Of a stretch of DNA of 64,000 bases, positions 26,198 through 34,520 are shown piece after piece. The notes below the pieces were generated by a model. It worked only from the letters and a program-made list of their open reading frames with translations, made no database searches and had not been told where the DNA came from. The stretch lies in assembly GCA_016713005.1 (NCBI GenBank), contig JADJPY010000008.1, positions 38,908-102,907 of the forward strand, in the 5' to 3' direction. Both the position numbers and the translations under genes were made by a program. Every line of letters starts with the position of its first letter. Positions within the stretch are counted from its first letter, which is position 1. The stretch comes from Ramlibacter sp. (GTDB lineage: Bacteria; Pseudomonadota; Gammaproteobacteria; Burkholderiales; Burkholderiaceae_C).

Positions 26198-26209
26198 GGA
26201 GCGACACAC

Positions 26210-26822
26210 ATGTCCGGAGGCGGATTTCACGTGCACGGCCCGCACGACCACGAACTGGAGCATGCCCGGCAGGGCCACGGCGACCACGGCGAGCAGCACC
26301 ACGGCATCGGCGGGGGGCAGCCTGACCAACCAGATCGCGCTGTTCACCGCCATCATCGCCACCGTGGGGGCGCTGTTCGCCTACATGGGCGGCGCCACCC
26401 AGGCCAACGCCGGCCTGTACAAGAACAACGCCGCCATCAAGAAGACCGAAGCCTCCAACCAGTGGAATTACTTCCAGAGCAAGAGCACCAAGCAGTCGCT
26501 GGCCGAAGTCTCGCGCGACCTCACCCCCAACGAGGCCGAGAAGGCCAAATACCAGGCCAAGATCGACCGATACGAGAAAGAGAAGAACGAGATCAAGCTC
26601 GGTGCCGAAAAGCTGGAAGCCGACGCCACCACCTGGGACAAGCAGTCCGATGCCCAGATGCACCAGCACCACCGCTGGGCCCAGGCCACCACCGCGCTGC
26701 AGGTGGCAATCGCCCTGGCCGCCATCGCCCTGCTCACCAAAAAGAAGTGGCTGGAGTGGGGCATGTTCGCCACGGGCGGCGTGGGCCTGGTGATCGGCGC
26801 CCTCGCGGTGCTACATATTTGA
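26210..26822 (+). pseudogene. DUF4337 protein, frame broken at a G6 tract
   Basis: The ATG at 26210 opens a His-rich N-terminus (MSGGGFHVHGPHDHELEH, then HGDHGEQHHGIGG) that then loses frame. The rest of a DUF4337 protein (SLTNQIALFTAIIATVGALF, ATQANAGLYKNNAAIKKTEA, a coiled coil, two C-terminal membrane helices) reads in another frame to 26822. One base too many in the six-G run at 26312-26317 explains it. The intact product would be about 203 residues. The stop codon lies in a family-1 repeat. Function of the family is unknown. Confidence 0.82.
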
Positions 26823-26874
26823 TAGCGCATCAACCAATATTCACGGGGGCTACAGCCCGATTTGACAGGCAAAA
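26810..26874 (+). repeat. Family-1 palindromic repeat, copy 5 (stop of DUF4337 gene to xth start)
   Basis: GCTACATATTTGATAGC, then CACGGGGGCTACAGCCCGAT and a terminal AAAA. It gives the DUF4337 gene its TGA stop in the same way as copy 4, and fills the spacer up to two bases before the xth start codon. Confidence 0.77.
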
Positions 26875-26876
26875 CC

Positions 26877-27674
26877 ATGCGCATCGCCACCTGGAACGTC
26901 AACTCCCTCACCGCGCGGCATGATCACGTGCTGCGCTGGCTGGCCGCGCAGGCCGACGCGGGCACGCCGGTGGACGTCCTTGCGTTGCAGGAGCTCAAGC
27001 TCACCGACGACAAGTTCCCGTTTGAGGCGCTGCGCGCCGCCGGCTACGAGGCCGCCGCCTTTGGCCAGAAAACGTACAACGGCGTGGCCCTGCTCTCGCG
27101 CCGCGGCGCGCCACGCGACGTGGTGCGCAACATCCCCGGCTTTGCCGACGAGCAGTCGCGCATCATCGCGGCCACGCTGGACGCGCCGGGCGGGCCGCTG
27201 CGCGTCGTCAATGGCTACTTCGTCAACGGGCAGGAGCCGGGCAGCGAGAAGTTCGCCTACAAGATGAAGTGGCTGCAGGCGCTGCACGACTGGCTGCGCG
27301 CCGAGCTGGCCGCGCACCCGCGCCTGGTGCTGCTGGGCGACTTCAACGTGGCGCCCGAGGACCGCGACAGCTACGACCCCGAAGGCCTGCGCGAGACCAT
27401 CCACCACACCACCGAGGAGCGCACGCACTTCCGTGCGCTGCTGGCGCTGGGCCTGGTGGATTCGTTCCGGATGTTCGACCAACCCGAAAAAAGCTACAGC
27501 TGGTGGGACTACCGCATGCTGGGCTACCAGAAGAACCGCGGCCTGCGCATCGACCACATCCTGGTCAGCGAGCCGCTTCGCGTCGCCGTGCGCGCCTGCA
27601 CCGTGGACCGCGCCCCGCGCAAGTGGGAAAAGCCCAGCGACCACACGCCGGTGGTGCTGGATCTGGACGCCTGA
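26877..27674 (+). CDS. xth: Exodeoxyribonuclease III
   Basis: A 265-residue exonuclease III/AP endonuclease. MRIATWNVNSLTAR at the start, the metal Glu in LALQELKL, VVNGYFVNGQEPGSEKF, LLGDFNVAPEDRD, the catalytic LRIDHILVSE and the terminal SDHTPVVLDL are all present. It acts in base-excision repair. The ATG at 26877 is just behind a family-1 repeat, so that repeat forms its whole 5' leader. Confidence 0.95.
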   Translation: MRIATWNVNSLTARHDHVLRWLAAQADAGTPVDVLALQELKLTDDKFPFEALRAAGYEAAAFGQKTYNGVALLSRRGAPRDVVRNIPGFADEQSRIIAATLDAPGGPLRVVNGYFVNGQEPGSEKFAYKMKWLQALHDWLRAELAAHPRLVLLGDFNVAPEDRDSYDPEGLRETIHHTTEERTHFRALLALGLVDSFRMFDQPEKSYSWWDYRMLGYQKNRGLRIDHILVSEPLRVAVRACTVDRAPRKWEKPSDHTPVVLDLDA

Positions 27675-27682
27675 GGCTGCGT

Positions 27683-28036
27683 CTAGCGGACGACGAAGTG
27701 AACGCGCCCGTCAGGCCAGAGGTGCTGCACCTCAGCCCCTGAGCGGCGCACCTCGCCACAGCCCTGGTAATCCCAGTTGCGCCATTCCAGGCAGAGCTTG
27801 CCTTCAACCAGCTTCCACTTGCCCATGTCGGAGCCGCCGTTGTTGCGTCCGTAGAGCCGGCCATCGGCCCGGAAATCCAGGGACACGGTGCCCCACCGGG
27901 TGTTCTGGGTGGTCAAGGTCTTGCCGCTGACCATCGCAGTGACCTCCTCCGCTGTCAGCGCCGTCGCGGGTGTGGCCTGGGCCATGACTGCGCCGGGCAA
28001 CACAACACAAACTGCCAGCAATGCCATCCGATTCAT
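27683..28036 (-). CDS. Secreted protein of unknown function (DUF995-like)
   Basis: A 117-residue protein with a clear signal peptide (MNRMALLAVCVVLPGAVMAQA). The mature part begins LTAEEVTAMVSGKTL and goes through short beta-rich segments (DFRADGRLYGRNNG, KWKLVEGKLCLEW, two Cys that could form a disulfide in LCLEWRNWDYQGCGEV). The layout resembles DUF995-type periplasmic proteins, but I recognise it only by pattern. Convergent with xth. Confidence 0.65.
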   Translation of the reverse strand: MNRMALLAVCVVLPGAVMAQATPATALTAEEVTAMVSGKTLTTQNTRWGTVSLDFRADGRLYGRNNGGSDMGKWKLVEGKLCLEWRNWDYQGCGEVRRSGAEVQHLWPDGRVHFVVR

Positions 28037-28090
28037 GAATCCTCCCGCGTTGATAGGAAGGTCAATCTTCCCACAGGGCCAATGCCCAAT

Positions 28091-28435
28091 TCACCCGTGC
28101 TGGCCGCGCGAGTCGTCCGGCGCACCGTCGCGATCGTCCAGGCCATAGTCGCGCAACACGGTGGCGACGCGCAGGCGGTAGCCGGCAAAGATGTGCTCAC
28201 GCCCGGCACGCTGCACGTTGCGATGATCGGGCAGGTTGCGCCACTGGCGCACGGCGTCCTCATCGCGCCAGAACGAAAGCGACAGCAGCTTGCCCGGCTG
28301 GGTCAGGCTCTCAAAGCGCTCCACAGACACGAAACCATCCATCGCCTCCAGCTGCGCGCGCAGCCCGGCGGCTGCGGCCAGATAGGCATCGCGCTGATCC
28401 GGGTGCGGCACCACCTCGAAGATCACCGCGATCAT
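28091..28435 (-). CDS. Antibiotic biosynthesis monooxygenase (ABM) domain protein
   Basis: A 114-residue ABM-fold protein: MIAVIFEVVPHPDQRDAYLA, the central GFVSVERFESLTQPGKLLSLSFW in two strands, then RNVQRAGREHIFAGYRLRVATVLRDYG. Such dimeric alpha-beta barrels act as cofactor-free monooxygenases or heme/quinone proteins; the substrate is unknown. The start overlaps the stop of an upstream NIPSNAP-like remnant by four bases. Confidence 0.82.
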   Translation of the reverse strand: MIAVIFEVVPHPDQRDAYLAAAAGLRAQLEAMDGFVSVERFESLTQPGKLLSLSFWRDEDAVRQWRNLPDHRNVQRAGREHIFAGYRLRVATVLRDYGLDDRDGAPDDSRGQHG

Positions 28436-28593
28436 GGCGCTACCGCCTGTGCAGCCAGTTGTGCAACCCTTTGTGCGGGCGCGTTCAAGGTGCCGTCCAC
28501 CGCGCGCAGGAACGTCTGTGGCTCGCGCAGCATGAAGCGCTGTTCGTGCTGGAATGGATCGATTTCGCATCGGATGAAGCAGGTGATCGTCAT
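28432..28593 (-). pseudogene. NIPSNAP-family remnant with internal deletion
   Basis: A 53-codon frame from the ATG at 28593. The first 15 residues (MTITCFIRCEIDPFQ) match the usual opening of NIPSNAP proteins, and they are joined directly to a stretch like the family's C-terminus (HEQRFMLREPQTFLRAVDG). About 60 middle residues of the normal roughly 105 are missing without loss of frame, so an in-frame deletion is the simplest explanation. The TGA overlaps the ABM start (ATGA), so it may persist as a leader cistron. The match is from memory of the family, without a search. Confidence 0.5.
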
Positions 28594-28752
28594 GAAGGGG
28601 CCCGGTGGTTCTGGTCAGCCCCGACGATAGCGCGTTGTTGCACACAGATGCTTCGTCTGAAGGGGAGCAAGGTTTCCGCGCCTTCCTGGCGGCCCCCGCG
28701 CCCGCCGCATAATCCTTTTTTCCGGCTGACAGCACAACAACGGAGACTCATC

Positions 28753-30696
28753 ATGGCCAAGGACTTCAGCACGATGGAGGACAGCAATGCCTCCGCCAAC
28801 CCGCACATCCGCGATGTGATGGACCCTTCGCGCCGGCTGGTGCTGCGCGCCTCGGTGGGCGCGGCGTCCGCGGCGCTCTTTGCGCCCTGGCTGGCCGGCT
28901 GCGCCACCGCGGGCGCATCGTCGGGCGGGGCTCGGCTCAAGCCCGGCTTCAAGTCCGTGCCGGTGGACAGCCGCGACCGCCTGGTCGTGCCCGAAGGCTA
29001 TGTGGCTGCGGCCCTGGCCGCCTGGGGCGAGCCGGTGGGCATACAGGGCAACAGCCCGGCCTGGAAGCCCGACGCCAGCAACACCGCCGCCGAGCAGGCC
29101 GCGCAGATGGGCATGCACCACGACGGCATGCACTTCTATCCGCTGGACGCCGGCCGCCGCGGCCTGCTGGTGATGAACCATGAGTACGTGGACGACGGGC
29201 TGCTGCACACCGACGGCCTGAAGACCTGGACGCCCGAGAAAGTGCGCAAGAGCCAGGCCGCGCACGGCATCAGCGTGATCGAGGTGGAACAGGGCGCCGG
29301 CGGCGCCTGGCAGATGGTGCGGCCCTCGCGCTACGCCCGGCGCATCACCGCCACCACCCCGTTTGCCCTGGGCGGCCCGGCCGCAGGCCACGCGATGATG
29401 AAGACCGCCGCCGACCCGGCCGGACGCACCGTGCTGGGCACGGTGAACAACTGCGCCGCGGGCCAGACGCCCTGGGGCACGTACCTCAGCGGCGAGGAAA
29501 ACTTCCGCTTCTACTTTGCCGCGGGCAGCCAGACCACACCCCACCAGCGCCGCTGGGGCCTCACCCCCACGGGCTTTTTCAAGTGGCCCGAGCACGACGA
29601 GCGCTTCGACGCGGTGAAGAACCCCAACGAACCCAACCGCTTTGGCTGGGTGGTGGAAGTCGACCCCATGGACCCCAACAGCACGCCCGTCAAGCGCACC
29701 GCCCTGGGACGCGCCGCGCACGAGGGCGCCTGGGTGGCCGTCACGAAAGACGGCCGCGCGGTGGTGTACAGCGGTGAAGACGCACGCAACGAATACATCT
29801 ACAAGTTCGTCAGCCGCGACGCCATCAAGCCGGCGGGCAATGGCCTGACGCAGGCCCAGGCCAACCGGGAACTGCTGGACCACGGCACCCTGTACGTGGC
29901 GCGCTTTGACGCCGACGGCAAGGGCCACTGGCTGCCCCTGGTGCATGGCCAGGGCCCGCTGACGCCCGCCAACGGATTTGCCGACCAGGGCGAAGTCGTC
30001 ATCAAGGCGCGCCAGGCCAGCGATGCGCTTGGGGCGACAAAGATGGACCGTCCCGAATGGCTGGCCATCGACCCCTTGAGTGGCACCGTGTACTGCACGC
30101 TCACCAACAACAGCGAGCGCGGCCGCCCCGGCATGCCCGGGCCGGACCCGGCGAACCCCCGCGCGGGCAACACCCACGGCCACATCATCCGCTGGAACGA
30201 AGGCGGTGCACCGGGCGGCGACTTTGATGCCGTGCAGTTCCGCTGGAACCACCTGGTGCTGGCCGGCGACCCGGCGCAGGCCCGGCCAGAGGCGAAGGGC
30301 AACATCAAGGGCGACATCTACGGCTGCCCCGACGGCCTCTCGTTTGATGCGCGCGGCCTGCTGTGGATCCAGACCGACGCGCATGCCACGCAGATGTACA
30401 AGGGTGAGTTTGCCAACATCGGCAACAACCAGATGCTGGCCTGCGACGTGGCCACCGGCGAGACCCGCCGCTTCCTGACCGGCCCCACGAACTGCGAGAT
30501 CACCGGCCTGGCCATGACGCCCGACGGTCGCACGATGTTCATCAGCGTGCAGCACCCCGGCGAGACGCCCAGCGAGCGCAGCGACCCGGCCGAGCCCGCC
30601 AAGTTCTCGAACTGGCCCGACTACCGCCCTGGCGGACGGCCGCGCTCGGCCACGGTGGTCATCCGCAAGCTCGATGGCGGGGTGATCGGCACGTAG
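28753..30696 (+). CDS. PhoX family phosphatase (DUF839), Tat-exported
   Basis: A 647-residue PhoX-type protein. Near residue 27 a twin-arginine segment (SRRLVLRASVGAASAALF) ends in a Cys context (LAGCATAG), so Tat export with a possible lipid anchor is likely. Core motifs of the DUF839 propeller follow: RLVVPEGY, LLVMNHEYVDDG, TYLSGEENFRFYF, YSGEDARNEYIYKFVS, and PNGLSF-like CPDGLSFDARGLLWIQTD. PhoX enzymes are calcium/iron alkaline phosphatases of the periplasm. No Pho box was recognised upstream. A family-1 repeat lies just behind it. Confidence 0.88.
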   Translation: MAKDFSTMEDSNASANPHIRDVMDPSRRLVLRASVGAASAALFAPWLAGCATAGASSGGARLKPGFKSVPVDSRDRLVVPEGYVAAALAAWGEPVGIQGNSPAWKPDASNTAAEQAAQMGMHHDGMHFYPLDAGRRGLLVMNHEYVDDGLLHTDGLKTWTPEKVRKSQAAHGISVIEVEQGAGGAWQMVRPSRYARRITATTPFALGGPAAGHAMMKTAADPAGRTVLGTVNNCAAGQTPWGTYLSGEENFRFYFAAGSQTTPHQRRWGLTPTGFFKWPEHDERFDAVKNPNEPNRFGWVVEVDPMDPNSTPVKRTALGRAAHEGAWVAVTKDGRAVVYSGEDARNEYIYKFVSRDAIKPAGNGLTQAQANRELLDHGTLYVARFDADGKGHWLPLVHGQGPLTPANGFADQGEVVIKARQASDALGATKMDRPEWLAIDPLSGTVYCTLTNNSERGRPGMPGPDPANPRAGNTHGHIIRWNEGGAPGGDFDAVQFRWNHLVLAGDPAQARPEAKGNIKGDIYGCPDGLSFDARGLLWIQTDAHATQMYKGEFANIGNNQMLACDVATGETRRFLTGPTNCEITGLAMTPDGRTMFISVQHPGETPSERSDPAEPAKFSNWPDYRPGGRPRSATVVIRKLDGGVIGT

Positions 30697-30711
30697 GCAG
30701 CCGCCCGCAGA

Positions 30712-30775
30712 TTTTCAAGAAAAATCTGGCTGCAGCCCCCGTGGATGCTTGCTGATCCGCTATAAAACTTATAGC
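30712..30775 (-). repeat. Family-1 palindromic repeat, copy 6 (between convergent genes)
   Basis: On the minus strand: GCTATAAGTTTTATAGC, then CACGGGGGCTGCAGCC and a TTTTTC..AAAA end. It lies between the phoX-like stop and the stop of the opposite membrane-protein gene, where its hairpins could serve as a terminator. Confidence 0.8.
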
Positions 30776-30779
30776 AAGC

Positions 30780-31235
30780 TCAAGCAGGTGGAGGGACAGG
30801 CAGCGGCGGCCTGCGCCACCACCCGATGCTCTCGGCCAGGGCCGCCAGCGCATACAGCGCGCAGGCAGTGACCACGATCACGCCGCCGTAGCGGTAGTGC
30901 CCCCACAGCTCGATGACCTGCATCAGGTAGATGCCCGACAGCACCGCCAGCAGGGCCTCGGCCACCGTCAGGGCCATTCGCCACGCCCTGGCCTTGATGC
31001 GCGCGCGCAGCGCGATCAGCAACACCGGCCAGGTGAATACTGCGAGCACCACCGCGTCGCCCCAATGCGCGAAGCGGACTTCGTGGGCGGCCACAAAAAC
31101 CTTGGGCGTGGCGGCCCGGGTGCCACCCTTGCCGTCACTCTCGGGCAGCGAGGAACTGCACTCCGACAGCGGCAGGAAAAAGCAGACCATGATGACGATG
31201 GCCAGGAGCCGCTTGCCCCACTCAATGACTTGCAT
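30780..31235 (-). CDS. Membrane protein of unknown function
   Basis: A 151-residue protein with an N-terminal hydrophobic segment ending in a Cys (LLAIVIMVCFFLPLSECSSS) that could be a lipobox or a first helix, a short polar loop, then three further membrane helices (AVVLAVFTWPVLLIAL; LTVAEALLAVLSGIYLMQV; GGVIVVTACALYALAAL). The tail is Pro-rich. No domain recognised. It is downstream of ntrC in the same direction but separated by 44 bases. Confidence 0.65.
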   Translation of the reverse strand: MQVIEWGKRLLAIVIMVCFFLPLSECSSSLPESDGKGGTRAATPKVFVAAHEVRFAHWGDAVVLAVFTWPVLLIALRARIKARAWRMALTVAEALLAVLSGIYLMQVIELWGHYRYGGVIVVTACALYALAALAESIGWWRRPPLPVPPPA

Positions 31236-31279
31236 GATGGACCCGTCCGGCGTTGCGCCAAGTGTTGGTCCGGTGCAGC

Positions 31280-32779
31280 TTACTCCAGCCCCAGCTCCTG
31301 GATCTTGCGGGTGATGGTGTTGCGCCCGATGCCCAGCTTTTGCGCCGCCTCGATGCGCCGACCGCGGGTGTTGGCCAGCGCGGTGAGGATCAGGCGCGAC
31401 TCAAAGCGCCGGGTCAATGCGTCCCACACATCGTGGCGGCCTTCCACCAGCAGGGCCAGGGCCTCGGATTCAAGGTCGTGCTCCCAGCCGTCTTGCGCGG
31501 TACCCGCCAGGACGGGTGCGGCAGCTGCGGTCACCGCTGTCGCGGCGGCCGCAGGGGCCGCGTGGGCCACCGGCATGTCGCCAGCCACGGAGGGCCGCTC
31601 CACGGGCAGCGGCGCCGCGCCTTGCACTTCGGGCGGCAGGTCCTTGATGTCGATGACCTGCGCGGGCGCCATCACGGTCAGCCAGTGGCAGATGTTCTCC
31701 AGCTGGCGCACATTGCCGGGAAACGAGAACAGGCCCAGCTGCGCGAGGGCAGCGTCGGAGATGCGCTTGGGCTCCACACCCAGTTGCTTGGCGCTTTGCT
31801 GCAGGAAGTGCCGCGTCAGCATGGGCACGTCCTCGCGCCGGTCGCTCAGGCGCGGCAGGCGCAGGCGGATCACGTTGAGGCGGTGAAACAGGTCCTCGCG
31901 GAAAGCGCCTTCCTTGACGCGCTGCTCCAGATCCTGGTGCGTTGCGGCAATGACGCGCACATTGGCCTTGACGGCGCTGTGCCCGCCCACGCGGTAGAAG
32001 TGCCCGTCGCTGAGCACGCGCAGCAGGCGCGTCTGCAGGTCAAACGGCATGTCGCCGATTTCGTCCAGGAACAGCGTGCCGCCCTCGGCCTGCTCGAAGC
32101 GGCCGCGGCGCATGGTCTGCGCGCCGGTGAAGGCACCACGCTCGTGGCCAAACAGCTCGGACTCCAGCAGGTCCTTGGGGATGGCGGCGGTGTTGATGGC
32201 GATAAACGGCCCATTGGCGCGCGGGCTGTGCTTGTGCAGCGCGCGGGCCACGAGCTCCTTGCCCGAGCCGGATTCGCCCGTGATCATCACCGTGACATTG
32301 CTCTGGCTCAGCCGCCCGATGGCGCGAAAGACATCCTGCATCGCCGGCGCCTGGCCCAGCATTTCGGGCGCGGCGCTCATGCGCTCCTCGGCCACTTCCT
32401 CGCGCTGGCTTTCCTCCACCGCGCGGCGGATCAGCTCCACCGCCTTGGGCAGGTCAAACGGCTTGGGCAGATATTCGAAGGCACCGCCCTGGAAGGCGCT
32501 CACGGCGCTGTCCAGGTCGGAGAACGCCGTCATGATGATGACGGGCAGGCCGGGGTGCTTCTCCTTGACCTTGGACAGCAGGTCCAGGCCCGAGCCGCCG
32601 GGCATACGGATGTCGCTCACCAGGATCTGCGGCCCGTCGTCCTCGCCCGCTGCGTCCAACGCGGCCAGCACTTCGCGGGGGTTGGTGAAGCTGCGCGTGG
32701 GCAGGTCTTCACGCAGCAGGGCCTTCTCCAGCACGAAGCGGATGGATTGGTCATCGTCAACGATCCAGATCGGCTTCAT
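31280..32779 (-). CDS. ntrC: Nitrogen regulation response regulator NtrC
   Basis: A 499-residue sigma-54 activator. Receiver (PIWIVDDDQSIRFVLEKAL; phosphoacceptor in ILVSDIRMPGGSG; YLPKPFD), AAA+ domain with Walker A GESGSGKELVARALHKHS near residue 170, the sigma-54 contact loop ERGAFTGAQ, Walker B GGTLFLDEIGDMP, and a C-terminal Fis-type helix-turn-helix (LGIGRNTITRKIQELGL). Under nitrogen limitation it would activate glnA, whose promoter region carries a matching site. An Ala-rich linker precedes the DNA-binding domain. Encoded 28 bases downstream of ntrB. Confidence 0.96.
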   Translation of the reverse strand: MKPIWIVDDDQSIRFVLEKALLREDLPTRSFTNPREVLAALDAAGEDDGPQILVSDIRMPGGSGLDLLSKVKEKHPGLPVIIMTAFSDLDSAVSAFQGGAFEYLPKPFDLPKAVELIRRAVEESQREEVAEERMSAAPEMLGQAPAMQDVFRAIGRLSQSNVTVMITGESGSGKELVARALHKHSPRANGPFIAINTAAIPKDLLESELFGHERGAFTGAQTMRRGRFEQAEGGTLFLDEIGDMPFDLQTRLLRVLSDGHFYRVGGHSAVKANVRVIAATHQDLEQRVKEGAFREDLFHRLNVIRLRLPRLSDRREDVPMLTRHFLQQSAKQLGVEPKRISDAALAQLGLFSFPGNVRQLENICHWLTVMAPAQVIDIKDLPPEVQGAAPLPVERPSVAGDMPVAHAAPAAAATAVTAAAAPVLAGTAQDGWEHDLESEALALLVEGRHDVWDALTRRFESRLILTALANTRGRRIEAAQKLGIGRNTITRKIQELGLE

Positions 32780-32807
32780 GCTTTTATGTCCACCTCAGGT
32801 CATGCAG

Positions 32808-33863
32808 TTACGGCAACGGAATCAGGAGCTTGAAATCCGTACGGCCAGGCACGCTGTCGCATTCGATCAGGCCATGATGCTGCTGCACAAAGGTTTGCGC
32901 CAATGTCAGCCCCAGCCCTGAGCCGCCCTCCCGCCCCGACACCAGCGGATAGAAAATGCGGTCCTTGATCGAATCCGGCACACCCGGCCCGTTGTCGATG
33001 ACATGCAATTCCAGTGCCAGTCGGTAGCGCTGCTTGCCAAATGTCACCTGTCGGGCGATTCGCGTCAGGAAAGTGATCTGCGCATCCCCGGCGGCCATGC
33101 GCTCCGACAGCGCCTGCGCCGCGTTGTGGGCGATGTTCAGCAGCGCCTGGATCAGCTGCTCGCGGTCGCCGCGGAACTCCGGCAGCGAAGTGTCGTAGTC
33201 GCGCACCACGCGCAAGCCGCGCGGGAACTCCGCCAGGATCAGGGAGCGCACGCGCTCGCAGACTTCGTGGATGTTGACGTCGCCCACCACGTGCGGGCGC
33301 CGGTGGGGCGCCAGCAGGCGGTCCACCAGCGTTTGCAGGCGGTCGGCCTCGTGGATGATGACCTGCGTGTATTCGGTGAGTCCGGGGTCGATCTCCATCT
33401 GCAGCAACTGTGCGGCGCCACGGATGCCGCCCAGCGGGTTCTTGATCTCGTGGGCCAGGTTGCGGATCAGCTCCTTGTTGGCCTGCGCCTGGTCGATCAG
33501 GCGCTCTTCGCGGTCCTGGCGCGCCTGCTGCTCCTGCGGCAGCAGTTCCACCACGATCTCGCCGCGGTTCTCGGTCTGCGCCACGATCACGTGCACCGGC
33601 AGGGCCTCGTGGTTCAGTCGCCTGAGCCAGGCGTCGTAGCGCAGGGCTGCAAATTCGTTGCTGTCAGCGCCTTCCAGCGCGTTTTGCAGGGCGGTGGGCT
33701 CGGTGAAGCAGTCGGGCAGCTTCATGCCCTCGATGGCGCGGCGCGACATGCCCATCGCGTCTTCCAGCGCCGCATTGGCAAACAGCACCGAGCCGTCGCC
33801 ACGGACAACGGCCACCAGGGTGGCCAGCAGATCAAGGGACTGGAATCGGTGCGGCTTGCTCAA
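32808..33863 (-). CDS. ntrB: Nitrogen regulation sensor kinase NtrB
   Basis: A 351-residue soluble kinase. PAS domain (residues 8-110), HisKA motif LAHEIKNPLGGIRGAAQLL near 140 and an HATPase domain (NIAHNAAQAL; DNGPGVPDSI; GREGGSGLGLTLAQTFV). It phosphorylates NtrC and is controlled by PII in the standard scheme. It forms the ntrB-ntrC operon; glnA lies upstream with one small gene and a terminator between. Confidence 0.95.
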   Translation of the reverse strand: MSKPHRFQSLDLLATLVAVVRGDGSVLFANAALEDAMGMSRRAIEGMKLPDCFTEPTALQNALEGADSNEFAALRYDAWLRRLNHEALPVHVIVAQTENRGEIVVELLPQEQQARQDREERLIDQAQANKELIRNLAHEIKNPLGGIRGAAQLLQMEIDPGLTEYTQVIIHEADRLQTLVDRLLAPHRRPHVVGDVNIHEVCERVRSLILAEFPRGLRVVRDYDTSLPEFRGDREQLIQALLNIAHNAAQALSERMAAGDAQITFLTRIARQVTFGKQRYRLALELHVIDNGPGVPDSIKDRIFYPLVSGREGGSGLGLTLAQTFVQQHHGLIECDSVPGRTDFKLLIPLP

Positions 33864-33868
33864 GCCGT

Positions 33869-34381
33869 CTATTTTGACGCAGAGGCACCCGGGCTCACGC
33901 GGCCCAGTTCACGGCGGATGCCGGCGATGTCGCTTTCATTGCGCGCGATGGCCGCCTTCAGCTCGGCCACGCGGTCCAGGTACTTCTGGTGGTTGCGGGC
34001 CTCGGGACCCTGCTTTTCGGGCTCGCCGTTGTTGTATTCCTTGACGAGTTCGGCCTGTCGGGCTTCGGCCTTGCGCAACTCGGCCTCGAGGATGGCGCGC
34101 GAATCGCTGTCGCGTGCGCGCTGGTCGGCCTCGTCCACGCGCTGGCTGCTCTGGGGGGCGGCGGCCACGCGCACCGGCGCCGGTGCGGGCGTGCGGATCA
34201 CCGGGGCGGCCACGATGGTGATGTTGCCGCCTTCCACGGGTTTGCAGCGCAGGCGCTCGGCCTCGGCGCGGTCACCCGTGTAGTAATTGTTTGCGCAGCG
34301 CCACGACGTCGAGGTCGACTGAGCGAGCGCGCCGGTGGCACAGCAGCCAGCCAGCAAAAGGGGAACGAGAACGGATTTCAT
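33869..34381 (-). CDS. Secreted coiled-coil protein of unknown function
   Basis: A 170-residue protein starting MKSVLVPLLLAGCCATGALAQ, a signal peptide with a possible lipobox Cys. The mature part has a short Cys-containing DUF4124-like opening (SWRCANNYYTGDRAEAERLRC), a Pro/Ala linker and a charged helical region (AILEAELRKAEARQAELVKEY; YLDRVAELKAAIARNESDI) likely to form a coiled coil. It sits between glnA and ntrB, a position often held by this type in related genomes. The stop is 5 bases before ntrB, so it may share that transcript. Confidence 0.72.
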   Translation of the reverse strand: MKSVLVPLLLAGCCATGALAQSTSTSWRCANNYYTGDRAEAERLRCKPVEGGNITIVAAPVIRTPAPAPVRVAAAPQSSQRVDEADQRARDSDSRAILEAELRKAEARQAELVKEYNNGEPEKQGPEARNHQKYLDRVAELKAAIARNESDIAGIRRELGRVSPGASASK

Positions 34382-34473
34382 GGCTATCTCCACGCATCAC
34401 AGAAATGCAGGGACGGTCTATCAGTATCGTGCAATCCTTGAGAAAGACCAAATAACCACTTGTCACATAAAGG

Positions 34474-34499
34474 AAAAGGACGGCCGAAGCCGTCCTTTT
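34474..34499 (-). terminator. Rho-independent terminator after glnA
   Basis: A perfect 7-bp stem GGACGGC/GCCGTCC with loop CGAA, flanked by A4 on one side and T4 on the other, so it can work in both directions. It lies 22 bases after the glnA stop. Confidence 0.85.
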
Positions 34500-34520
34500 C
34501 GCACCACACACTGGCTGGAT

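Noticed and set aside
28615..30555. Long minus-strand frame across the PhoX gene
   Set aside because: Antisense shadow of a high-GC gene with strong PhoX motifs on the other strand.
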